Position numbers and translations under genes: made by a program. From NCBI GenBank assembly GCA_018350325.1, contig JAEVLN010000053.1, forward strand, positions 42,257 to 106,256: DNA of 64,000 bases, given 5' to 3'. Under the pieces are notes generated by a model. That model was not told the origin of the DNA. It worked only from the letters and a program-made list of their open reading frames with translations, and ran no database searches. Shown in pieces: positions 45,172-58,200 of the stretch; positions within the stretch are counted from its first letter, which is position 1; the number at the start of each line of letters is the position of its first letter. This DNA is from Globodera rostochiensis (taxonomy: Eukaryota; Nematoda; Chromadorea; Rhabditida; Heteroderidae).

Positions 45172-46261
45172 TTTTTTAATTTATGCAAATACGCATAACA
45201 ATGATCTGGGCCCTTTGATTACTTTATTTCTAATTTGATGGTTTAGAATGTTGAATAAATTTTAATTGATAAATTAGAAAGTTCTATTTTGTTAAACCAA
45301 AGCTAAAACAATTAGAAAATTAGTGAAAAAAGAATAAACTAAGAAAAAACTTCTGATGGAACTTTTAAAAAATGAATTGAACCGCTTGGCTTTAAATGAT
45401 TTCTCTCACTTATCAATTTCTTATTTCTTTAATTCGGTTAAAAAGTAAACAAATTTCAAAATTGCTGGCACTTTAGACTTTCCAATTATCCGGGTCGGTA
45501 TACTGAATTAGGATGTATGAAATGATCAGGAATGTGTAAAAATCAGGGCTGTGATATCTGCGGATTTTTCCTCATTCTGTGGGTTTTGGGAAGGCCAATG
45601 AGGATTTTTTTTTTGGAATGCGGATTTGCGTATTGTTGTGGTTTTATGGGAAAAATGACAATAAAAAGAATTTTTCTTAACATATTCCTGAAGAAATGTT
45701 GAATTCGGATTTTAGATACTAAATGAGGATTTTTTTAATGGTTGCGAATTTTTAAAATTTTGAAATCACAGCTCTGGTAAAAATGCATATCTATTCCGCT
45801 ACATATCACGCCTTCACCCAAAAGAGGGGAATTCAACTTACAAATAAATTTACAAATCATTCCAAATATGTCCTAAACCTTCATTGGCCGTTTTCGACCA
45901 CCTCTTTGAGGTACCACATTTGTCATGCAGTCGCAGGTACAATTTCGTCCCTGACGGCAGCGGACACCGCGTGACCCGTCAAACCCAACGAAGCGGACAG
46001 AACCCAGAAAGTGCTGAAAAAATGTCCAAGGATTACTTTTTGTTCTTTGTGTCATTGAATTTTTTTAATCCGGAGAAGGTTTCAACACTGCCTTCCAATC
46101 ATTAACATGTGCCGTCCGTCTTATTGTACAAAAAAAAAATTTGTTCTTGTCTTTTACTGTGCCAACACGCGCGGTTCTTTTCCTCCGCTGTTTTGCTGCC
46201 CTCATTGCTGACGCTGGTCGAACTGCTTGAACTTCTTCGACACCAAAACGCACGAATTTGC
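45172..46261. other. AT-rich intergenic stretch
   Basis: Only weak exon-like sequence near 45900-46040 (FVPDGSGHRVTRQTQRSGQN on plus), with no start, family or consistent splice partners. Confidence 0.3.
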
Positions 46262-47309
46262 ACAGCGCTCCCGAAGGCCCAAAGATTTGCCAAAAGTGGG
46301 CCAAAATGACGACGAGTAGCACAACGATTAGTGCAGGCGGGAAGAAGGAGGAGGAAATGGCCAGCAAATGCACCGCCATGGCCAAGAGCAGCAAGGTATG
46401 TTATTGTATAGAGAGAGATAAACAAAGTGGTCAATTGATTAACCAACATGTTTTTCCCGTCCATTTCTGCAAGAATGTGCCGATTCAACCAAATTCAATT
46501 TTGGCATACTTGTCGAAATGCACACCCCCCCCCCCCCAAAAAAATCCCCATAAATTTGGAACCGGACCACACACAATAAAAATCTGCTGAACATGGCAAC
46601 AACTGTAAATGAAGAGAATTTTTGAGCCACGGATGGCAAAAAAGGAAAAAAAAGCTAATTAGTTCATTTGCGCAAATCATAACGCCAAAATCATTTAAAC
46701 GAATTAACAGACTAACTCTAATGACGCAGCAGAGAGTGTGATGTCAGACATTATATCACCGTCATTGAATTAACGTATTTCCTAAAATAGAACCCCCACC
46801 CCCTAAAATAGAGCCCCCCCCCAATTTATGAGTTTTTTTTTTGCAAAATTGGCCATATTTTGGATTTTGCAAACTTTTGAAAATAACTCAAGCGTAAAAA
46901 TTATTTTTCTCCATTTTTTTCGCCAAGTTTATAAGCCATTGGCCAACTTTAAGCAAAGATATGAATTTTAAAAAATTCATTGACTTCTTGTAAAAAAATG
47001 AAAATTCGGAAGTCTAAATTGTTGGGCTTCATTGAAAAAGCATGAATTCGACTTGGTATTTCACTGTAATTTTTTTCTTTTTAAATGATTTTGAAGCCAA
47101 AATAGATTTTTGGAACAATTTGCATTTTACCCAAAAAAATGTTTGTATTCCGGTCCGGTTTTCGAAATCGGGCAAACTGGAGGTCAGATTCGAATGTACG
47201 CCCCCGAATACCCCATAAATAGCCTTTTGTTTGCCAGATTGAATCCGTTAACTACTGAAATCACACATGTTTTTACAAGGTTGAGTATGAAATAATAAGT
47301 CTAGATTTT
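46262..47309 (+). repeat. Direct segmental duplication B, copy 2
   Basis: Second copy of 39985-41033, here following an acceptor-like TTTGCACAG. Confidence 0.85.
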
Positions 47310-48941
47310 TCAAATCGAATTTCTTATTTTTTGGAATCAAAATAAATTTCTTTAATAATAAAAAGCATCATAACTAGGCCCAGTTTATTGAATTTTAATG
47401 AAAATTAATGTCGGTATTTCGGTAAAATATCGATTTAGGTATGTAGCTTGAAAAATAATTACTTTTTGAAAAGCGACAGTTTCATTTATTTCTTTGTATG
47501 AATTTGAATCCGGCACGCTTTAACTCGGCTTTTCTTTGGTCAAATTTCTCTAGCAAATGTAATTTCTCTAATAATAAAAAGCGTCGTAACTTTTAAACTT
47601 TTTAAAAATGTTTATTTTAAAAATAGGGATTAATTATGGTCATCCCCCATTTTTAGGTCAACATTTGCCCAAAGTGTAAACGTCATTCAAATATTTATAA
47701 AATAATTCCCTAAATTGTAAAAGGTCATTCCAATAATTGCGCCTGCATTTTGACCGCCGTTGTCACAATTCGGCGACAATGCGAGCGAGCAGTGAGTCTG
47801 AGAATAAAATTTAAAAATTAAAATTAAAAAACGAAAAATACACTAACAATGCGTGGATAGCGCCCAAAAACCGGCGGAAATTTTGGGTTCAGAATTCCGG
47901 ACTTTTGGGCAAAAAACTGCAAATTTGCAAAATGGGGCAGATTTCTTAATGGGTTTGATGCACTTTATTTGAGCGGAAGAAAAATGTTTTTCACGTTTTA
48001 TTGCCTTTTTGTTAAAAAATTCCCCCCAAAAATGTTCGCTTTATGGGTGCGAATTTTCCGTTTTAACTTGCATTTACCTAACATATTTTTAGCAAAAGTA
48101 AAAAAAATTTCCATTTTGGACAAAGGGTTCCCCCCCCCCCCTAAGCTTTTGCATAATTTGAACCGGTCCAAAAACCGGTTTAAACAAATTGTGCTTTGAA
48201 TAATTTTTGAAAAAAGTCTATCGTTTTTTGGGCCTCAAACTCCTAGTTATTAATAAATCATTGAGCGGTAATTTTTTTTTGAATTTTAACTATTTTTTAA
48301 GGAAATTATGCCTTTTATTTTTCTGACAATGTTTTTTTTATTAGATCTTGGATTTTCATAAAACCTGTCGCGCTTTTCCGGACCCGGTTTTTACCAAATC
48401 CCGATCCCGGCCAACAATAATTCGACCTCCTTACCCGTCACCGGCCGACGTCCCAGTCGTTGAAGTAAATGTTGATGCAATTCCGCTGACGCCAGTTCTG
48501 CGCAGCTGCCCCCATCTCCCACTCGGCTCATTTTGCTTCGTCGCGCTCAATTGGACAACGAACAAACACCCAAAGGTCTTGACAAGAAAAAATTCAAATT
48601 TATTGCATTTTTATGAAAATTTTTCGAAAAAAATGCTCAAATAGTGGTATGAAATAGCCGGGTTTTGAGGGCGCCGGGAGGGTATTTTTCGGGTATTCGA
48701 AAATGTGCCGGGCGGGCTTTTCAAGGCGTGTACTTTCTATCGATTTTCATACAGAAGTGACAAAGGCACTCATAAAAAGTCACATTTCCATAAATATTAC
48801 AATGAATGCGCGTAATTCAAACTGCCCATGTAAATCGATACAATACAATATCAAAAAATGCAATTTATGGGGATGCTCATTTCAATTTAGTCACAAAAAG
48901 TAAATTATTATTTTTATATATTATAATATTTAGAGATACTT
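47310..48941. other. Intergenic, no gene supported
   Basis: AT-rich with a C11 run near 48130 and ACCGGTTTAAAC words. A 98-codon frame at 48348-48644 has no recognisable domain. Confidence 0.35.
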
Positions 48942-49581
48942 ATGAATATTTATAATTTAATTTATTGCCTTAAGATGTTGCTTGGACCAATATTCATTTT
49001 GCTATGTTTTGCTGTCATAAAAGGGTTAGCAAATGCCGTTCTTAAGTCTAAGCCTAAGCTTAAAGATTGTTCCGTTTGTTTGGAAAGCCTATCAAAAACC
49101 GAATTCGGCGTTGTGAAAGCACTGCCTTGCGGAGTTAGCATTAAAAATGAAATAAATTTACTAAAATCAAAAATTGTATATTTAGGATTGCTTCCATACC
49201 AATTGTATTGATGCATGGTAAACTTTGAAAGTAAATAACAAACAAAAAAGATATTCTATGTAGTATTTTCAAATAAATAAATTTAAATTCATTATCTGAG
49301 TAAATATTTTAATTAATTTTTTGTTTAAGGCTAAAAACTAAAAGTGAATGTCCAATCTGTCGAAAAGCAGTTTTACCAAATGAATTAGAAACAAATCCAC
49401 ACATTCCCAATAACGTTCAAGAGGTAAAACTTTAAATTAATTACACAATGCCACAATGCCAAACTTAAATTTCGTTCTTTTGGCATTGTAAATTTTTAAT
49501 ATATTTTTAACTAAGCCTGTACGTCGTCAAAACACTGGCGGTACAACAACTGGAGGAAGCCGACCTTCCAATGGTGGCGGC
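48942..49581 (+). CDS. Membrane-anchored RING-H2 E3 ubiquitin ligase, partial (runs into gap)
   Basis: Exons 48942-49133, 49186-49217, 49330-49423 and 49516 onward into the gap; GT-AG and in frame. Residues 10-32 form a membrane anchor (KMLLGPIFILLCFAVIKGLA). Then a RING-H2 finger is assembled over three exons: CSVCLESL, LPCG, DCFHTNCIDAW, then KSECPICRKA. The first His of the usual LPCGHxFH is Asp here (LPCGDCFH); Asp can still bind zinc, as in RBX1. After the RING comes a Gly/Thr-rich tail (TGGTTTGGSRPSNGGG) cut off by the gap. Such proteins ubiquitinate substrates at membranes. The C-terminus is unknown. Confidence 0.85.
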
Positions 49582-50480
49582 NNNNNNNNNNNNNNNNNNN
49601 NNNNNNNNNNNNNNNNNNNNNNNNNNNNNNNNNNNNNNNNNNNNNNNNNNNNNNNNNNNNNNNNNNNNNNNNNNNNNNNNNNNNNNNNNNNNNNNNNNNN
49701 NNNNNNNNNNNNNNNNNNNNNNNNNNNNNNNNNNNNNNNNNNNNNNNNNNNNNNNNNNNNNNNNNNNNNNNNNNNNNNNNNNNNNNNNNNNNNNNNNNNN
49801 NNNNNNNNNNNNNNNNNNNNNNNNNNNNNNNNNNNNNNNNNNNNNNNNNNNNNNNNNNNNNNNNNNNNNNNNNNNNNNNNNNNNNNNNNNNNNNNNNNNN
49901 NNNNNNNNNNNNNNNNNNNNNNNNNNNNNNNNNNNNNNNNNNNNNNNNNNNNNNNNNNNNNNNNNNNNNNNNNNNNNNNNNNNNNNNNNNNNNNNNNNNN
50001 NNNNNNNNNNNNNNNNNNNNNNNNNNNNNNNNNNNNNNNNNNNNNNNNNNNNNNNNNNNNNNNNNNNNNNNNNNNNNNNNNNNNNNNNNNNNNNNNNNNN
50101 NNNNNNNNNNNNNNNNNNNNNNNNNNNNNNNNNNNNNNNNNNNNNNNNNNNNNNNNNNNNNNNNNNNNNNNNNNNNNNNNNNNNNNNNNNNNNNNNNNNN
50201 NNNNNNNNNNNNNNNNNNNNNNNNNNNNNNNNNNNNNNNNNNNNNNNNNNNNNNNNNNNNNNNNNNNNNNNNNNNNNNNNNNNNNNNNNNNNNNNNNNNN
50301 NNNNNNNNNNNNNNNNNNNNNNNNNNNNNNNNNNNNNNNNNNNNNNNNNNNNNNNNNNNNNNNNNNNNNNNNNNNNNNNNNNNNNNNNNNNNNNNNNNNN
50401 NNNNNNNNNNNNNNNNNNNNNNNNNNNNNNNNNNNNNNNNNNNNNNNNNNNNNNNNNNNNNNNNNNNNNNNNNNNNNNNN
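49582..50480. other. Assembly gap (899 N)
   Basis: Run of N. Open frames spanning it are artefacts. It begins inside the RING-H2 gene's Gly-rich tail. Confidence 1.
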
Positions 50481-51028
50481 TTTTCGAAAACAAAATGTTT
50501 TCAAAAGTCGGTAAATCCATTTCCGATCACCCCTGGGGGGGGGGGGGTATGTTACCTATTCACTTATGTGTTTAGCCCCAAATTTGATTTGACAATTATC
50601 AAAGAATCAATCATTGCCCTGAATCAAAAATAGGTAATTATGTTTTTGAAGATTTAAGCCTGATCACTTTTATTGCTTATCAATTCGATAATTGTTCATA
50701 AAGCGACTAATCTTTTTTATTTTGTGTTTGTATAAATAATCTTTCTTTTCATTTACATATTTTATTATTTTGAGAAATAATTCATTCCAATAATTGCCAA
50801 ACGAACAAAATAATTTAAAAAATTTGATATTTGACACCGGTTGTTTAGCGGATGGCAAACGGGCACAGCAAGCATCCGGCACTGATCAGATGAGCAAAAA
50901 TAAACTGATGGAATTTATTTGAACATTTTCAAGAAAATGATTCTGAATTCTGACAAAATTAAAGATTCTCTATTTCATCCGTTTAATGGAAATTCTATTT
51001 TTGATTTTGTATGTGAGTGATCTGCTGC

Positions 51029-51035
51029 ATAAATA
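51029..51035 (+). promoter_or_regulatory. TATA-like box ATAAATA for the small secreted peptide
   Basis: GCATAAATACC lies 132-138 bp upstream of the ATG at 51167, with an initiator-like TCAGTT about 30 bp downstream (near 51058). Confidence 0.5.
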
Positions 51036-51166
51036 CCCGGTTTTCCCTCACAACAAATCAGTTAATTCTGAATTGTAACAAAATTTTTTGCCTTTATAAT
51101 TTTTCCATTTTGGAAAAATATTTCCTCAAATTTCACATTTAATCCAATTGCAAATTTCGACAACAA

Positions 51167-51409
51167 ATGGACGTCTTCAAATTTGTTGTAGTCGCTTTTG
51201 CCCTTTCATTCGCGCTTGCTTTTCCTGAAATTAATACAGTTAGCAACATTTTCTATTTCGCCAATTTTCATGCTGACAAAACAAAATTTGGTCAATAATA
51301 ATGTGTTTATTTTGGTTTTGGTTTCTTTTAGTCTGCCTTTACTCAAAATTTGTACAAAACCGAAATTTTAATTAAACATAACAAAAAGCCTAAATTCGGT
51401 TTTTTTTAA
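51167..51409 (+). CDS. Very small secreted peptide, two exons
   Basis: Exon 1 51167-51238 and exon 2 51332-51409, joined in phase 0 by a 93-bp GT-AG intron; 49 residues in total. Exon 1 encodes a signal peptide (KFVVVAFALSFALAFPEI). The mature part is about 30 residues, basic and aromatic (SAFTQNLYKTEILIKH, ending KPKFGFF), with no Cys. An AATAAA signal overlaps the stop (51408-51413). The complete set of TATA, start, intron, stop and poly(A) signal supports a real gene too short for standard calling. Candidate secreted peptide or effector; no family recognised. Confidence 0.65.
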
Positions 51410-51414
51410 TAAAA

Positions 51415-52265
51415 TTTTATTCAACATATTTTTCTGAGCAGTGATCACATTATATCTAACATTAAATTTATAATTGATAAGGCAGAATTTTTTTGCGCTC
51501 CATTTTTAAAAATATTTTAGTGGGTGAGTCGGTGGTGCCGATAGGCGCTGCCGAGAAAATTTTTGAATTTTTAAACTTTTTGTTAAGAATTTGCAAGCAT
51601 AAAAATACGGTAGTTTTTTAGCTTTTTAGCATGGGAAAGGTTCGGCGCCGAGAGGCACGGCCGGGAAAAATTTTTTTTTCAAGATTTTAACGAAATATGT
51701 TAACAAAATTGGTCCAAAAACTGCAGAGTTTTTGCTCAATTTTTCATTGGGGGATAGGCTGAAAACCAAAATTAGAAAAAAAAGGACAAAATAAGGACGG
51801 AGGCCTCAAATAAGGACAAATCTTACAAATATACGACCTCTGAAATAAACGCATAAAATAAACGAATAAAATCAAATTCAATCAAGTTGGATAGTTAATT
51901 TCATTTGTCAATTTCTTCATCTGAAACAGGCGACGGTCAAAGGGTGCATATTTCGGCTTTTTGGGAGCCCTAATGTTAGTGAGTTACAGTAAGATCACTC
52001 CCACGTTTTTACTTGCCAGTATTACTGTATGTGATTAATTCTCTCAAAAATGTGTGAGTTTTCAAAGGGCAATTTCTCTGTCTCATGGCTTCTCGATTTT
52101 ATTTTCTGATTAATTTCTATTTAATAATATTTTTGTCCTTATTTCTAACCATGCACTATATATCCCCCGTTGGCATAATAATTCCACCACCATATACTCC
52201 AATAATTTAAAAAAAAAAAAATCAATTTTCTTATATTCAGGAAAACAAAACAAAAAATTCTTCTC
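51415..52265. other. Intergenic with two hairpin repeats
   Basis: GGTGCCGATAGGCG-type repeats at about 51530 and 51645; otherwise AT-rich with no gene seen. Confidence 0.5.
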
Positions 52266-55200
52266 TCAACGTCTCGACTTCAAAAGCTTCACAATTTCCC
52301 CGTGTTTGTTTCCAACAGCTAAGTCCAGTGCTGTATTGCCTTAAAAAGGAAATTTCCTGTTAAAATCAAAAGGTGCTCAGTTCATTCCACACCTCCGTTC
52401 GTTGTCCGATCAGTGCGCGCGCCCTTCGACAACAAAAAGTGCACAATATTTGCCTTTCCATTGAGAGATGCGTACATCAACCCGGTGACACCATTTCTAT
52501 TCACAACTTCGATGTTCTGTCCATTCTCCACGAAGAATTCGACTGAAAAAAATTTCAAAAAAATTGGACGAAAAGTGCAGTTTTAAATTGGTTTTGTAAA
52601 TATTCTTTATGAATTTAAATGTCGCTGAGAAGTTTGGCGCGATCAATCATAAGTTAGCCACGGAGAAACAAATCGTTATTATCCAAAAGCTCTCCGTATG
52701 TTGAACCTTTGATCAAGCGAAAGCTAACCAATAATGTCTTTTCTCAAAAAAAGTTATAGCTTGGGGTTCGTTAGGCCTAAACCTAAGCTTAAATCTAACG
52801 AAGCCCAAGCGAGGGTGGCTTAGGCCTAAGCCTAATTTTCTGAACTGACCAATGTCCAAATGGCCTTCTTCGCACGCTTCTAACCACGGCGATCGGCCGT
52901 TGTTCGATCCCTGATCACGATCAGCGCCTTTGGCAACCAACACTTTGCACACCTCCAAATGACCGTTATTTGCCGCAATTAAAAGCGGCGAAGCTCCTGA
53001 AAGAATTTAAGTTATTAAAGAATACGCCAAATAATCCTTTAAACGCCATTTCGCTATTTAAAAGAGAGGGTTTTGATAAAAAAATTGTTTTTCGTTACCA
53101 ATCAACTCCGCTCGGTCTTTAATACACGAATCTACAAAAAATTTTTCGCCTAAACCACTGAAGAAAGTTATGGCTCCTAGGTTCAAAGTTGCAAAACAAT
53201 AGGGGGGAGGGACCCTCTTGGTCATAATTTTTGAAAATATTCTTTAATCTAAAATTGTTTGATGTTATTTGATGCACTGATTACGAATTTGTCAACAGAA
53301 AATAAAAAGTAGTGGATTTTCCACCTGTTCAGACAATTTTTAGGAGAAAAAGGCCCCCCCCTTACAAACTTTGAACAGCCATAACTTTCTTCATTGTGCT
53401 TTCCGACAACACATTTTTGAGGTTCGTAATCAGCTCGACGAGCGGAGTTAAGCGGAGTTAATTGGTATATGATTCGACGAGAACCAATTTTTTTTTTTCA
53501 AAAATCCCATCCTTTTAAATAGCGCCCGCAATTTTCTGTTTAAATTCCTTCACCTTCGTTCGTTGTCCGACCAAAGCGTGCGCCTTTCGACAACAAAAAG
53601 CGGACAACGTCCAGATTGCCATGGCGAGATGCGATCATCAACCCAGTGACACCATTTCTATTCACAACTTCGATGTCCTGTCCATTCTCCACGAATAATT
53701 CGACTGCAATTCAAAATTTCGAATTGCTTTCATGTGAATTATAAATCAAGAGAATTCTGCGCACCGATTTCCAAATAGCCGCCTGCGCACGCTGCCAACC
53801 ACGGCGATCCGCCGTCACCCGACTTCTGGTTGACATCAGCGCCTTTGGCGACGAGCTCTCTGCAAACCTCCAAATGGCCTTCAGTTGCCGCAAGGAGAAG
53901 CGGCGAATAAGCTGAAAATTGAATTTTAAAATTGAAGAATTAAAATATTTATTGCGCACAATGTAGATAAATAAGTCAAAGCCGAATATCGTATCGTAAT
54001 CGTAAATATCGTAATTTTGCCCGTATCGGGTATCGTAAAAAAATCGCGTATTTTGGTGTATCGTAAATATCGTATATCGTGTCTCGTATTTTGAGGAGAC
54101 GATATCGACATCCCTGCTGCGTATGTGCCTTAGCAGCTGGCTGCACGTGATCGGAAAAAAAATCCGTGAACGTGATCCGTGATCACGGACCCCAAAAAGG
54201 CCGTGATTTGGCGTGATCCGTGATTTTGAAAAAATAAATAAATAGAGAACCCCCAAATTTTTTTTGAAATTATCTCAGTTATTCTCTTTCCAATATTATT
54301 CATTGGAAAATAAGACAGAAGCAGCAAAACTTTTTCCTTAAACGCACTTTATTTTTTGGCAACAAAATAGTTCTAAAAAACTATTTGGGCTTTTTCGGAA
54401 AATTCTTATTTTGTCCTTATTTTCGGGGTTCGGGAAAGTTTTGTCGAATTTAGTTGAATTTTGAAGGTTTGGCGAAGTTTTTTCAGACTAAAAACATGTT
54501 TTTCGGCAGATTCGTAATTTATGGACCAGTTTTCTTTGCTAATAATTGTTTAAAATCTTCAGAAAAAAAATCCCGGCGGCGCTATCGGCACCGCCGGACC
54601 CCTCCCATCCTACTTCAAAAAATAGCCGCATCTTAAAATTTTGGTTGCAAACTTTTAACAAATCGAGTCAAAAATTCAAAATTTTTTTCTATATGCAATA
54701 CTCCTATCCGATTAGAGCAACTTTGCTGCTGGGCCATTCCCTTAGCTTTGCATATACCGGAGAGATAAAAATTCTTAAACCGGTTTGGTCAAAAAAGTCA
54801 AAAACAGCTTTTCCGGCTTTAAACCGGTATGGCGTGGAGATAGTTGTGCGTTACCAGCGGTGTAAATGTAGCCTAGCTGGTCCTGCATCGAATACAAAAA
54901 ACCGCACCGAATCCGTCAACTCTTCGTATTTTTATGAATTTTTGAAATTTGGCTTAACGCAAAAATTTTCTGTCTTTTTTCGCTGTACTTTTGGCAATTT
55001 CCAGTCATTTCCGTCAGTAAATTTGTCAAAAAATGGCCAAAAAAGTGGTAATCCAAGGATTTTTAAAAAATCGAAGAGTTGACGGATTCGGATGCGGTTT
55101 TTTGTATTCGACGCAGAATCAGCTAGGCTATTAGGGGGATGGATAAAACCGGAGAGCTTACCCCAAGCAAATCGGTTTAAAACCGGAAAAACTGGTTTCA

Positions 55201-58200
55201 GAAATGTCGACCTAAATTTTTATCTCGCCGGTATGAAAAGCTACAGGAACCGTTTATGTAACAAAGTGTTCAACACAGATAGAGTATTGCATATAGAAAA
55301 ACCAGAATTTTTTTTTGAACCGCTTTAAAGAAGCTTGTACAGAGAAAATCGAAAATCATATGTTCCAAAATTGTACGACCGCTTATCGTTGTCCGATCAA
55401 CGCGCGCGCCCTTCGACAGCAAAAAGCGGACAACGTCCAGATTCCCTTTGCGAGAAGCGTTTATCAACACGGTGTCACCGTCACTATCCGTAGCTTCGAC
55501 GTCCTGACCATTCTCCACGAAGAATTCGACTGCAAAAAATTTCAGAAACTTTGAGAATAATGATGTAATTGAATCATAACCAGGCACGTATTTAGGGGGG
55601 GGGGGGGGTACGAGGGGTCACGTACCCCCCCCCCCCAAAAAGGAAAATTTGAGGGAAAAACCATAGGGGGTACCCTTTTGAATTACAAAATTCGTAGTTT
55701 TTGGACCAATTTTCTTAACAAATTGCCATCAAAAATTCAAAAATTTTCTCCGGCGGCGCCTATCGGCACCGCCGACTCCCCCCACCCCCCCAAAAAAAAG
55801 TAAAGCGGAATCTCAAAAAAATTTGCGTTTATTGCTTAAATGTAATAAAAAAATAAACACGAAAAATGCACCCCATATAAGCGAACAATTTTTGAAAAAT
55901 TGCTTTTAAAATACAATAAAATAAAAAGAGAAAAATACACCCCCAAAAACAATTTTTTGACAAAAAATTGCTTAAAAAATGCAATAAAACCCAAAAAATG
56001 CAGCCAGCACCAAAAATCGATTGCCATCCAATGGCTGAGTGGTTAAAAATTGTTAATGAGTTCTATTTGGTCTGAGGTTCGAGCCCCTTTCGCGACAATC
56101 ATTTTAATTTCTACTTTAATTACTCCTTTTTAGTATTCTTAAAACAAATAAAATTCTTAACATTAATTAATAATTAGTTATATTTTGAACGTTCAAAATT
56201 GAACATTTTTCTTAGAATAAGTCGCTACATAATCAGGGCTGTGTCGAAAGTAAAAAAAAAAGTCGAAATTCGAAAATCGAAACTGAAAAGTTCGAAATCG
56301 AAAGGAAAAAAACGTCGAAAATCGAAAGTAAATCTTAAATTTTTATAAAATGATGTTTGATAAGTCGTCAATTTCGCTTCAGTGACCCTTCTTAGGCTTA
56401 AAGCTTTTTGGGCGGGGGGCGGGGGGGGGGGGTTGGCGGTGCCGATAGGCGCCGCCGAGAAAATTTTTGTAATTCGACTCAATTTTGTTAAAAATTTCAT
56501 CCAAATTTTAGCAAAATTACGCATTTTGCTTAGGAGTTTAGGGAAATTTTTTTAACAAATTTAAAAACCGCGACTTTCTAAATTATTTTCGAAAAACAGC
56601 CCATTTTCTCGAAAATCGAAAGAAAAACGTCGAAAATAAGAAGTAATTCGGCGCTCAGTTGGCCTGCCATTTGAGCGCCGGCGCTCTAATGTCCGATCGT
56701 ACGAAGGGCCATTGACCCCCCCCCCCCCCCCCTACGATTTAAGTTCAATAACATCAATTTTAATTTAATTTTAAAAAGATGACAAAATCGATTTCTAAAT
56801 AATGCGGGTAACCGCGAACATGGAATTTTAAAAGGTCACGGTCAGTATTCTTTATTTCCTACAAATCGCTTTGTTGTTTTGTATGCTGAACTGACCGATG
56901 TCCAAATGGCCATTTGCGCACGCTTGCAACCACGGCGACTCGGCATCACCCGACTTCTGGTTGGTATCAGCGCCTTTGGCGATGAGCTCTTTGCAAACCT
57001 CCAAATGGCCTTCACTTGCCGCGAGGAGAAGCGGCGGCAACCCTGAAAATTGAATTTTTAAAATTACATTTGTATTATGCACAACGCACATGAATCATAA
57101 AAATGCCAATGAACAAATACCAAATCGAAGGCGCCGCCGACAAATTAAATTTTTTGACTAAATCTCACCGTTGTTCGTTGTCCGATCAATGCGCGCGCCC
57201 TTCGACAACAAAAAGCGCACAACGTCTGCCTTCCCATTGTTTGATGCGGCTATCAACCCGGTGAAACCGTCGCTAGCCATAGCTCCGATGTTCTGGCCAT
57301 TCTCCACGAATAATTCGACTGAATTGAAATTCAAATTGCTTTCATGTGAATCATAAATCAAGAGAATTCCACGCACCGATGTCCAAATTGCCTCGCGCGC
57401 ACGCTTGCAACCACGGCGACCCTGCGTCTTTGTTCGTTGTCCGATCAGTGAGTGCGCCCTTCGACAACAAAAAGCGCACAACATTTGTCTTCCCTTTGCT
57501 CAATGCGTACATCAACCCGGTGAAACCGTCGTTATCCGTAGCTTCGATGTCTTGGCCATTCCCCACGAAGAATTCAACTGCAATTAAAAATTTCAGAAAA
57601 AAGTTTTTAAGATAATCGGTAGGTTTTAAAAATGCTGAACTGACCGATGTCCAAATGGCCATTCGCGCACGCTTCTAACCACGGCGAGCTGTCATCACCC
57701 GACTTCTGGTCGCCATCAGCGCCTCTGTCGACCAACAGTTTGCACACCTCCAAATGACCTTTACGCACCGCGAGGAGAAGCGGTGGTAACCCTGAAAATA
57801 GAGATTTTAAAAGAAATTGCTACGCACAACCATCTTTAAATAAGTAACGTCACTGAAAATTTTTAAATCAACATAACCATTTAACATCTGGTCGAAAACT
57901 GATTTTTTCAAACTCCATTTTGTGCTCAAACTTGACAAAAATTCGATATGTTGGACTTAAAAAAAAATTCTATTTCGACAAATGTTCAAAAAATTCGGGA
58001 TTCAAAATTTATTATAATTTTAAAGAGTACCGCCGAATAATCCTTTAAACGCCATTTTCTGTTTAAATACCCTCTCACCGTTGTTCGTTGTCCGATCAGT
58101 GCGCGCGCCCTTCGACAACAAAAAGCGCACAATATTTGCCTTTCCTTTTTGACTTGCGATCATCAAACCGGTGTAACCGTCGCCATGCGTAATTTCGATG

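Noticed and set aside
49507..50575. Long ORFs across the N run
   Set aside because: Artefacts of the assembly gap.
56025..56099. Functional tRNA-Ser gene
   Set aside because: A and B boxes are good but the acceptor stem does not pair; duplicated within an intron block.
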